Source of the DNA: an uncultured Prevotella sp.
GTDB taxonomy: Bacteria; Bacteroidota; Bacteroidia; Bacteroidales; Bacteroidaceae
DNA length: 57,469 bases
Reading direction: 5' to 3'
Assembly (NCBI GenBank): GCA_945869265.1
Contig: CAMBOI010000018.1
Coordinates: forward strand, 1 to 57,469
Of this stretch, positions 51,017-57,469 are shown piece after piece; within the stretch, counting starts at the first letter, position 1; each line of letters begins with the position of its first letter. The position numbers were made by a program, and so were the translations under genes. The notes beneath the pieces are model-generated. The model searched no databases. It was not told where the DNA came from and saw only the letters and a list, made by a program, of their open reading frames with translations.

Positions 51017-52381
51017 ATGAGCACACTACATAGCAAAGCCGCCGAGGCATTCCTCAAGAATGCCGACAAGGCGAAATGGCACGACGCCACCTTCTGGTCG
51101 GTGAGAGCCAAGAGAGACAATATGGCGATGGGAGTGGAAGAATGGGAGCAGCTCCGCGAAAAGGCCGACCTCATCAAGCGCCACACCATCACCCACATGG
51201 ACAAATATCTCGAGATGTTTGCCGACAATGCCACCCGCAATGGTGTCATCGTGCATTGGGCGAAGGATGCGCGCGAGTTCAACGAGATTGTTCTCGACAT
51301 CCTTCAGAAGCATGACGTAAAGAAGATGGTGAAGAGCAAGTCGATGCTCACCGAGGAGTGCGAGATGAACCCCTTCCTCGAGAAGCATGGCATAGAGGTG
51401 GTGGAGACCGACCTCGGCGAGCGCATCATCCAGCTGATGCACTCCAAACCGAGCCATATCGTTATGCCTGCCATTCATATCACCCAGGAAGAGGTGGGCC
51501 AACTCTTCGAGAAGGAGTTGGGCAGCGAGAAGGGCAACTACGACCCCACCTATCTCACCTATCAGGCGCGCCTCAGTCTGCGCAATGAGTTTATCACTGC
51601 AGATGCAGGTATGACGGGAGCCAATTTCGGTGTGGCATCCACTGGCGACATTGTCGTATGCACCAACGAGGGCAATGCCGACATGTCAACCTCCATGCCC
51701 AAGCTCCACATTGCCGCCATCGGTCTTGAGAAGGTCATTCCCGATTACGACTCGCTCGCAGTGTTCCAGCGCCTGCTCTGCCGCAGTGCCACCGGTCAGC
51801 CCACCACCACCTACACCTCGCATTTCCGCAAGGCTCGCCCGGGTGCTGAGATGCACATCATCCTCGTGGACAACGGCCGTAGCGACATCATCGCCTCCAA
51901 GGACCACTGGCAGACCTTGAAGTGCATCCGTTGCGGTTCGTGCATGAACACATGTCCGGTATATCGTCGCACAGGCGGTTACTCCTACACATATTTCATC
52001 CCCGGACCTATCGGCATCAACCTCGGAATGATGCGCGACCGCTACACCTATCACGACAATGTGAGCGCATGCTCGCTCTGCTGCTCTTGCGACAACGTAT
52101 GTCCTGCCAAGGTCAACCTCTCCGAGCAGATTTATCTGTGGCGTCAGGAACTTGAGAAACTCGGCAAGGCCAATCAGATGAAGAAGATGATGAGCCAGGG
52201 AATGAAGTTTATCTTCGACCGCCCTGCCCTCTACTCCACCGCGCTCAAGTTTGCGCCCATCGTCAATGTCCTCCCGCGCTTCGTCAAGTACAACGGTCTG
52301 AACGCATGGGGCAAGGGTCGCGAACTGCCCGAATTTGCCAAGCAGTCATTCGAGAGTATGTGGAAAAACGGAAAAATTTAG
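51017..52381 (+). CDS. lutB: Lactate-utilisation Fe-S protein LutB (YkgF family)
   Basis: 454 residues. The N-terminal part is a LUD-type domain (ITEEVGQLF-like and GSEKGNYDPTYLTYQARL segments). The C-terminal part has two 4Fe-4S motifs: CIRCGSCMNTCPVY and CSLCCSCDNVCPAKVNL. It is the electron-transfer core of the lactate dehydrogenase complex. It follows lutA directly, but lutC is not adjacent: a 512-bp repetitive element intervenes. Confidence 0.92.
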   Translation: MSTLHSKAAEAFLKNADKAKWHDATFWSVRAKRDNMAMGVEEWEQLREKADLIKRHTITHMDKYLEMFADNATRNGVIVHWAKDAREFNEIVLDILQKHDVKKMVKSKSMLTEECEMNPFLEKHGIEVVETDLGERIIQLMHSKPSHIVMPAIHITQEEVGQLFEKELGSEKGNYDPTYLTYQARLSLRNEFITADAGMTGANFGVASTGDIVVCTNEGNADMSTSMPKLHIAAIGLEKVIPDYDSLAVFQRLLCRSATGQPTTTYTSHFRKARPGAEMHIILVDNGRSDIIASKDHWQTLKCIRCGSCMNTCPVYRRTGGYSYTYFIPGPIGINLGMMRDRYTYHDNVSACSLCCSCDNVCPAKVNLSEQIYLWRQELEKLGKANQMKKMMSQGMKFIFDRPALYSTALKFAPIVNVLPRFVKYNGLNAWGKGRELPEFAKQSFESMWKNGKI

Positions 52382-52893
52382 ACCACAGATGTTTTTTTTA
52401 TAGACCACAGATGGGGTTTTATAGACCACAGATTAGCACAGATTGGCACAGATTAAGAGCCAAAGGCTCTGATTAGGATGATTATTGATTGATGATTATT
52501 GATTATTTTAGGCACGGATGAACACGGCTTTTAAAAAAAGACACGGCTGGCGCGCGATGGATAAAGGCTTTATTTGCTAAGGGCTATACTAAAGTATAGA
52601 CACGGCTCGTTACCGCAGAGCAAACTAAGCAGTGAACTTGCGAAGCAAGCCGTAATCACGAAGTGCCGTGTATAATATCAATGCGGAGCCAGCCGTGTCT
52701 TTGAAAAAGCCGTGGATTTCCGTGCCAAAAAAAATCTGTGATAATCGAAATATCTTTAGATATTAAAAAAATCTGTGTTAATCTGTGATAATCTGTGGAC
52801 AAAAAACTCTGTGGATAACAAAAAAAATCTGTGGATAAAAAATCTGTGGAAATCAGTAGATAAATATTATCAGTGGAAAAAACAAAGAAAATT
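52382..52893. repeat. Large nested inverted-repeat element between lutB and lutC
   Basis: Outer arms: three copies of GACCACAGAT and CACAGATT words on the left (52381-52456) face repeated AATCTGTGG words on the right (52731-52860). Inner arms: 52511-52551 and 52688-52726 are reverse complements over about 33 of 39 positions (GGCACGGA..CACGGCTTTT..AAAGACACGGCTGGC). Small perfect hairpins lie inside: AGAGCC/GGCTCT (52456-52470), CTATACT/AGTATAG, CTTGC/GCAAG and ACACGGC/GCCGTGT. No reading frame is present. It resembles Bacteroidetes REP-like intergenic sequence; a related short word also occurs at 43018-43045. Confidence 0.75.
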
Positions 52894-53472
52894 ATGAACA
52901 AGGAAGAATTATTATCAAAGATAAGAGGCAATATACGCGAGACGTATGACATGCCGTCGCTCGACGACATCAAGGCAACAAAATACGAGGACAGCCTCAA
53001 ACAGTTTATCAGTATGAGCGAGACCGTAGGCGGCAAGGTCATCCAGGCAAAGCCCGATGAAGACCTCAACGACATCATCCGTCGCGCTTATCCCGAGGCA
53101 AAGGTCATCTCGTCCAACCTGCCCGAGATAACCATCGCCAACCGCAACCCCGACACCGTGGAGGAGGCAAAGGACCTCAACGGCACCGACGTGGGCGTCA
53201 TCCGTGGCGTGCTCGGAGTGGCAGAGAACGGCTGCATCTGGATACCCCAAACCATGAAGGAGAAGGCCGTATGCTTCATCTCGGAATATCTCGTCATCAT
53301 CCTCGACCACACCAAGATCGTGGATAACATGCACGAGGCCTACCGACTCATCGAGATGAACGACTACGGCTACGGCACATTCATCAGCGGTCCATCCAAG
53401 ACTGCCGACATCGCCCAGGCTCTCGTCATGGGTGCGCAGGCTGCCCGCGGAGTGACCGTGATATTGGTATAA
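52894..53472 (+). CDS. lutC: Lactate-utilisation protein LutC (YkgG/LUD domain family)
   Basis: 192 residues from the ATG at 52894; a GTG seven codons earlier is less likely. A single LUD domain with VGVIRGVLGVAENGCIWIPQ and the terminal SGPSKTADIAQALVMGAQ, the family signature (SGPSrTaDIe..lv.GvHGP). The expected terminal GVHGP is replaced by GAQAARG, a usual Bacteroidetes variant as far as I recall. It is the third subunit of the lactate oxidation complex. Followed by a terminator. Confidence 0.88.
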   Translation: MNKEELLSKIRGNIRETYDMPSLDDIKATKYEDSLKQFISMSETVGGKVIQAKPDEDLNDIIRRAYPEAKVISSNLPEITIANRNPDTVEEAKDLNGTDVGVIRGVLGVAENGCIWIPQTMKEKAVCFISEYLVIILDHTKIVDNMHEAYRLIEMNDYGYGTFISGPSKTADIAQALVMGAQAARGVTVILV

Positions 53473-53510
53473 ATATTCCTAAAGGTAGAATAAATTATTC
53501 AAAAACACCT

Positions 53511-53560
53511 AAAAACTTTCAATTTATTGGCTAAAAAGTCGATAGATTGAAAGTTTTTTT
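53511..53560 (+). terminator. Terminator after lutC
   Basis: AAAAACTTTCAAT / ATTGAAAGTTTTT inverted repeat with a 22-nt loop and a run of seven T. The TAATTTTG promoter of the next gene starts immediately after. Confidence 0.75.
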
Positions 53561-53569
53561 GTAATTTTG
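53547..53569 (+). promoter_or_regulatory. Promoter of the PCMD lipoprotein gene
   Basis: TAATTTTG at 53562-53569, with TTG at 53547-53549 in a compressed upstream position. It overlaps the lutC terminator and is 31 bp before the ATG. Confidence 0.55.
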
Positions 53570-53599
53570 CGGCTGAATTTCAGAATAAAGCAGATAAAA

Positions 53600-54772
53600 A
53601 TGAGAATTAAACAACTTCTTTTTTTCGGTTTGGCGGCGCTTTCGCTCACATCCTGCTTCAAGGACGAAGCCCCCAATGCCGAATGTGACATCACCAAGGC
53701 TTGGGTGCAGTTAGGGGAGAACAAATGGCAGAATATGTTCTTCAATATCTCCGACACTACAAAAAAAGTGTTATATTCCGACAGAACAATATACTTCATC
53801 GTACGCCCGGAAGCACGGTTAGACTCCATCTGCCCCCAGTTTGAAATAACCGAGGGAGCAACTATCTCGCCAGCAAACGGAAGTTGCCAAGACTTCAGCA
53901 ATGGGCCTGTGAAATATACTGTCACATCACAGGACAAACAATGGACAAGAGAATATCTCGTCAATTTCCTCTTGCCCCAAATACCGACAAGCTATTCATT
54001 CGATGATTCCGGCATTACATACTCCGACCCCTTCACAGGTGCCACCTACTGCCGTTGGTATGAACAATGCCCCACTGGCGACAACTCAACCGTGAGTATG
54101 GAGGTGTTCTCGAATGCCAACTCGGGATTTGCGCTCAGCAACACCAAAGCTGACATTGAGGACTATCCATCGGTGGTGGCCGAGGGATTTCATGGCAAGG
54201 GAATACGCCTCACGACATGCAGCACCGGAGAATGGGGAAAGTTAGTGCGCCGCCCCTTAGCTGCCGGAAACTTCTTCATTGGCGAGTTCGACGTGTCTGA
54301 AGCTCTGAAAAACACACTCCACACCACACGCATGGGACGCCCATTCGACCGCAAGCCATACAAGGTGACGGGACTTTATAAATACAAGGCAGGAGATGTT
54401 TTTTGGAGATACGTAAACTACAAGATTGAGGAACATCCCGAAATCAAGGACCGTGCCGCCATCTATGCCGTGCTCTATCGCAACCGCGATGCACAAGGCA
54501 ACGAGGTGATACTCTTTGGCGAAGACTCAAAGACCAATCCCAACATCGTGGCCCTTGCAGAGATGAAGGAGATACCCGAAACTGACACATGGTCACCATT
54601 CGAGATCATTTTCGACTATAACAAGGACCTCGACCCCGACATTCTCCAGCGACAGGGCTATAGCCTCACAGTGGTGTTCACATCGAGCACAGATGGCGCC
54701 TACTACGAAGGCGCACCTGGCAGTACCCTCTATATCGACGACGTGGAGATTATCTGCGAAGAAACTGAATAA
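53600..54772 (+). CDS. PCMD-domain lipoprotein
   Basis: 390 residues from the ATG at 53600; upstream in-frame codons overlap the promoter. A lipobox LTSCFKDE places Cys near residue 18. An N-terminal immunoglobulin-like segment (about 20-125) ends in PVKYTVTSQDKQWTREYLVNF, matching the BACON/DUF-like region usually fused to PCMD. The PCMD-type jellyroll follows (putative carbohydrate metabolism domain), ending GAPGSTLYIDDVEIICE. It is a likely surface or periplasmic carbohydrate-binding protein. Its neighbours are a PorT-like barrel and a second PCMD protein; all three may form one transcript. Confidence 0.78.
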   Translation: MRIKQLLFFGLAALSLTSCFKDEAPNAECDITKAWVQLGENKWQNMFFNISDTTKKVLYSDRTIYFIVRPEARLDSICPQFEITEGATISPANGSCQDFSNGPVKYTVTSQDKQWTREYLVNFLLPQIPTSYSFDDSGITYSDPFTGATYCRWYEQCPTGDNSTVSMEVFSNANSGFALSNTKADIEDYPSVVAEGFHGKGIRLTTCSTGEWGKLVRRPLAAGNFFIGEFDVSEALKNTLHTTRMGRPFDRKPYKVTGLYKYKAGDVFWRYVNYKIEEHPEIKDRAAIYAVLYRNRDAQGNEVILFGEDSKTNPNIVALAEMKEIPETDTWSPFEIIFDYNKDLDPDILQRQGYSLTVVFTSSTDGAYYEGAPGSTLYIDDVEIICEETE

Positions 54773-54794
54773 CCATATTTTTTCTTATATTTAT

Positions 54795-55541
54795 ATGAAG
54801 AGGATAGTATTATCTATAGCCCTCGTGGCTATCACAATATCAACGTGGGCGTTCAGCTTGCCCGACAGTCTCAACTATACGTTCCGCGTCGGCTACAACA
54901 TCGGCGGCACGGCTCCCGTGGGCATGCCCGCCACCATCCGCAAGCTCAACAGCTACGACTTCCAGCCCAACATCAGCCTCGGTCTCGACGTGCAAAAGGA
55001 CCTTTGGGGCAAATGGGGACTTGCAGCCGGAGTGCGCCTTGAGAACAAGGGAATGAAGATAGATGCCACGGTGAAGAACTATCACATGGAGATGGTTCAA
55101 GGAGGCAACCAACTTGAGGGCATGTACACCGGACGCCTCGTCACCGAGTGTAATCTGTGGATGCTCACCGTGCCCGTGATGGCAACACTCCACACCGGAC
55201 GCTGGCTCATCAAGTGCGGTCCCTACGTCTCCTACGTAGCCACACGCTCGTTTAAGGGCCACGTATATGACGGCTATCTGCGCACCGGCAACCCCACTGG
55301 CGACAAGGTGGATATGGGTCCCGAGGGCGACGACAGCCCCACCTACGACTTCAGCGACGACATGCGCAAATGCCATGTGGGCATAGCCTTGGGAGCCGAC
55401 TATCGCATCGGCAAGCGCATTGGTGTGTATGCCGACATCACATGGGGACTCAACGGAGCCTTCAAGAGTTCCTTCAAGACCATCGAGCAAACCCTCTACC
55501 CCATCTACGGCACCATCGGATTAACATATAAATTAAAATAA
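54795..55541 (+). CDS. Outer-membrane beta-barrel protein, PorT-like
   Basis: 248 residues from the ATG at 54795 (MKRIVLSIALV); the longer frame overlaps the upstream gene. A signal peptide ends near WAFS. The mature part alternates polar and hydrophobic residues as in an eight-stranded barrel (WGLAAGVRLENKGMKIDA, HVGIALGADYRIGKRIGVYA, GTIGLTYKLK with a C-terminal aromatic/hydrophobic pattern). It resembles the PorT/OMP_b-brl_2 family. Role unknown; a T9SS connection is not implied by this alone. Confidence 0.75.
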   Translation: MKRIVLSIALVAITISTWAFSLPDSLNYTFRVGYNIGGTAPVGMPATIRKLNSYDFQPNISLGLDVQKDLWGKWGLAAGVRLENKGMKIDATVKNYHMEMVQGGNQLEGMYTGRLVTECNLWMLTVPVMATLHTGRWLIKCGPYVSYVATRSFKGHVYDGYLRTGNPTGDKVDMGPEGDDSPTYDFSDDMRKCHVGIALGADYRIGKRIGVYADITWGLNGAFKSSFKTIEQTLYPIYGTIGLTYKLK

Positions 55542-55575
55542 CTCAACTTTTATAAAAAAGAAAGGATAATTAATC

Positions 55576-57045
55576 ATGAAGAAAATTTTTACTTTAGCAT
55601 TAGTCAGCCTTATGTCGCTTACTGCCATGGCAGAGACATATCACTGCAAACTTGCAGTTGACGTTTACGGAGAGCCGAGCGACCCTATGGAAATTGATCT
55701 TGAATGTACAAAAAATGCCGACGGCAAATACGACATTCTGCTTAAGGATTTCGCCTTTGGCGGTATGCCCGTTGGTGACATCACCATCAATGGTATTGAT
55801 GCAAAAACCGAAGAAGAACAAGATTATCTCACCTACGATGGCACAATTACTCTTGGCGGCAGCTGGGCAGTAGTGGGTCCTCTCCCTGTTGTTTTCGAAG
55901 GATTTGTAATGGGCGGCATTTTTGCAGCTCACCTTAAGGTGCCTGACGTGGGTGTCAACGTTGCCCTCTGTAATTTAGTTACACAGATTTATGGTTCAGA
56001 TTTCGAGAATTGGCACAAGGCTGGCACTTCCGACGAGCCCAACGGATGGCACGGCATTAAGAGCGGCACAGGATTGGCATCGTTCGCAGGCGCAAGCGCA
56101 TTTATCTCGGATGATGTTCCTGCAGACTCCAAAGGCACTAAATCCGTAAAACTGCAGTCGGGGGTTACCTTAGGCATTTCAGCCAACGGCACCATCACCA
56201 CCGGACGTATGGCAGTGGGTGACATGGACCCAACAAACACCAAGAACAATGTCTTTGTAGATCCTTCATCTAAGGATGTTGACGGAAACGGCGACCCATT
56301 CTGCAACACATTCCAGGGACGCCCTACTTCCATCACTCTGTGGTATAAGTTTAAGAACGGCGAAGGCAACACCAATCCTGCTCTGATAAGCGCAAATCTT
56401 ATTGGTGAGGGATTCTTCCAGGAGCCTACACCCGAAGGCACCACCTACGAGAACCTCATAGCCAACGCCACCTCTTCACTCGAAGCTACCGATGAGTGGA
56501 AGAAAGTGACAGTGCCTTTCGACTATGCCTCATACAATGCAAAAGAAATCGACCCTGCCTCTATCCTTGTCACCATCAACACATGCTCAGTGCCAGGAGG
56601 CGGCAGCAAGTCAAACGACAATCCCGACGTCCTCTATGTTGACGACGTTCAGCTCAACTACGAGCCCGTCGTCAAATCAATTCACATATTAGATACTGAG
56701 GTAGAAGGATTCAGTGCCGACAAGACCACGTATGACATCACACTGCCCGACGTTCCTGCCGACGAAGACATCGACATTGAATGTTTGAATGGCAATGAAG
56801 TCTGGGCTCTTAGTTACTATGAGAACAATACGCTCGTTGTCAATATGTACAATCAGGAGATGAAGCTTTCAAAGACCTACACCTTCAACGTCACCATCGA
56901 CACTGCCGTTAAGGGCATCACCGCCACAGGCAACCGCACCGTCCTCGGCCGCTACAACGCCAATGGTCAGAAGGTGGGCAGCAATGCCAAGGGGCTTGTC
57001 ATCACAAAATATAGCGACGGCACTGCCGTGAAGAGCGTGAAATAA
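55576..57045 (+). CDS. Secreted calycin-like plus PCMD-type protein with C-terminal tail domain
   Basis: 489 residues. A signal peptide ends at AMAE. Residues 20-135 form a calycin-like beta-barrel (YHCKLAVDVYGEPSD..., DITINGIDAKTEEEQ, YDGTITLGG). Residues 135-365 are PCMD-like (DFENWHKAG..PNGWHGI, TLWYKFKNGEGN, DVLYVDDVQLNYE). The last 60 residues (KGITATGNRTVLGRYNANGQKVG...GLVITKYSDGTAVKSVK) resemble Prevotella C-terminal tail domains with the YNanGqkv...sDGtakK pattern, thought to be sorting or anchoring signals. Probably secreted and carbohydrate-related. A good AAAGGA site precedes the start. Confidence 0.75.
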   Translation: MKKIFTLALVSLMSLTAMAETYHCKLAVDVYGEPSDPMEIDLECTKNADGKYDILLKDFAFGGMPVGDITINGIDAKTEEEQDYLTYDGTITLGGSWAVVGPLPVVFEGFVMGGIFAAHLKVPDVGVNVALCNLVTQIYGSDFENWHKAGTSDEPNGWHGIKSGTGLASFAGASAFISDDVPADSKGTKSVKLQSGVTLGISANGTITTGRMAVGDMDPTNTKNNVFVDPSSKDVDGNGDPFCNTFQGRPTSITLWYKFKNGEGNTNPALISANLIGEGFFQEPTPEGTTYENLIANATSSLEATDEWKKVTVPFDYASYNAKEIDPASILVTINTCSVPGGGSKSNDNPDVLYVDDVQLNYEPVVKSIHILDTEVEGFSADKTTYDITLPDVPADEDIDIECLNGNEVWALSYYENNTLVVNMYNQEMKLSKTYTFNVTIDTAVKGITATGNRTVLGRYNANGQKVGSNAKGLVITKYSDGTAVKSVK

Positions 57046-57103
57046 ACAGATTAACATATTAACATTTTAACATGTTAACATTTTAACATGTTGATTCGGA
57101 TAC

Positions 57104-57151
57104 AAAAAAAAGAGAGAAGGTTGGACACGCAATCCAGCCTCCTCTCTTTTT
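57104..57151. terminator. Bidirectional terminator
   Basis: AGAGAGAAGGTTGGA pairs with TCCAGCCTCCTCTCT across a 7-nt loop (one mismatch, one wobble), flanked by A-runs on the left and T-runs on the right. It serves the PCMD gene (+) and the small smalltalk-like gene (-). Confidence 0.8.
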
Positions 57152-57179
57152 ATATAGTGGCATTATCATTCTGCCAATC

Positions 57180-57290
57180 CTATGCCATAACGGCACACGA
57201 CACTCCAAGTGCGGTTCCGACCGCTGCCAATATTGCTGAGGCAAGGTTCCATAGAAACTTAATAAGCCTCGATTTATTCTCCTGAGTCAT
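57180..57290 (-). CDS. Smalltalk-like small membrane protein
   Basis: 36 residues: a charged start (MTQENKSRLIKFLW), then one hydrophobic segment (NLASAILAAVGTALGVSC). This is the size and pattern of the smalltalk proteins annotated in Bacteroidales, which usually lie beside an HU-like DNA-binding gene, as here. The stop is 29 bp from the shared terminator. The function of the family is unknown. Confidence 0.6.
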   Translation of the reverse strand: MTQENKSRLIKFLWNLASAILAAVGTALGVSCAVMA

Positions 57291-57322
57291 AATCTTTCAA
57301 TATTTCAATCTTTTAATATTTT

Positions 57323-57342
57323 AAGAGCCCCGAAGGGCTCTT
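57323..57342 (-). terminator. Terminator of the HU-like gene
   Basis: AAGAGCCC-CGAA-GGGCTCTT perfect 8-bp hairpin with a 4-nt loop, just after the TAG of the partial gene; a TTAAAATATT tract follows on the minus strand. Confidence 0.7.
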
Positions 57343-57345
57343 GTC

Positions 57346-57469
57346 CTACTCGTAGTAGTCCTCGCCGCCGGAGTCAGAGCCTGAGCCACCGCCTGAGTCA
57401 GAGCCGCCACTCTCGTCAGAGCCTGAGCCACCACCACTTGGAGGAGTAGTAGGCGTTCCGCCAGCCGAA
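57346..57469 (-). CDS. C-terminal tail of HU-family DNA-binding protein (partial)
   Basis: The 3' end of a minus-strand gene, the rest lying beyond the window. The visible 40 residues are a Gly/Ser/Asp-rich tail (GGGSGSDESGGSDSGGGSGS...) ending GGEDYYE. This is the tail style of Bacteroidales HU-like proteins with extended C-termini that sit next to smalltalk genes; without the folded domain the call rests on the tail and on context. Confidence 0.5.
   Translation of the reverse strand, partial: SAGGTPTTPPSGGGSGSDESGGSDSGGGSGSDSGGEDYYE

Overview
The window looks like a chromosomal segment of a Bacteroidales bacterium, most likely Prevotellaceae. Supporting signs: (i) nearly every transcription unit has a Bacteroidetes-type promoter (TAnnTTTG at -7, often TTTG about 20 bp upstream); (ii) the tmRNA encodes the tag GENNYALAA; (iii) family content is typical of the phylum (TonB-type barrel with a carboxypeptidase-regulatory plug extension, DUF4369 lipoprotein, PCMD proteins, a 36-residue smalltalk-like protein beside the glycine-rich tail of an HU-like protein). 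Species cannot be fixed from the sequence alone.

Layout. 1-732: decayed AAA-ATPase-like gene. 733-1418: repeat island plus a promoter. 1419-13694: AT-rich exopolysaccharide/capsule locus. A pyruvyltransferase and an F420-hydrogenase-like Fe-S protein run on plus; they converge on a minus-strand series of export protein (Wza-like, six SLBB repeats), chain-length regulator (Wzz-like), polymerase (EpsG-like), flippase and four glycosyltransferases, with an extra promoter inside the series. 13866-14264: tmRNA. 14281-19890: a minus-strand housekeeping operon (FtsB-like, 4-TM protein, DUF4369 lipoprotein, dihydroorotase, MetH-activation domain, metallophosphoesterase, acyltransferase). 20062-21834: dnaX, divergent from it, followed by a candidate small RNA. 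22390-24554: a TolC-type protein and a broken EmrA-type adaptor.

24682-31952: a hydrolase, then an unusual cluster: ADP-ribosylglycohydrolase, Rnl2-type RNA ligase, a protein joining a sigma-like half to a macro-like (A1S_2505-type) half, and a stand-alone vWA protein. The two divergent intergenic regions of this cluster share an ungapped 58-bp block (44/58 identical by hand count) with a 14-bp-spaced direct repeat. This is the best candidate here for an undescribed system: an RNA-repair/ADP-ribose module under a common control element. An M48 protease and an EFR1-type ferredoxin follow.

31953-34022: second repeat island, asnA, and tRNA-Arg(CCG). 34023-44827: a minus-strand series of a carboxyltransferase alpha subunit, HD hydrolase, LptD, KefB-type antiporter and tricorn-type S41 protease. 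44953-49491: lipoprotein, TonB-type barrel, and a Bax-inhibitor-1 family protein. 49658-53472: acetyltransferase and lutA-lutB-lutC, where lutC is separated from lutB by a 512-bp nested inverted-repeat element. 53600-57045: two PCMD proteins flanking a PorT-like barrel. 57180-57469: smalltalk-like protein and the partial HU-like gene.

All identity counts are by eye. No database search, folding or alignment program was run.
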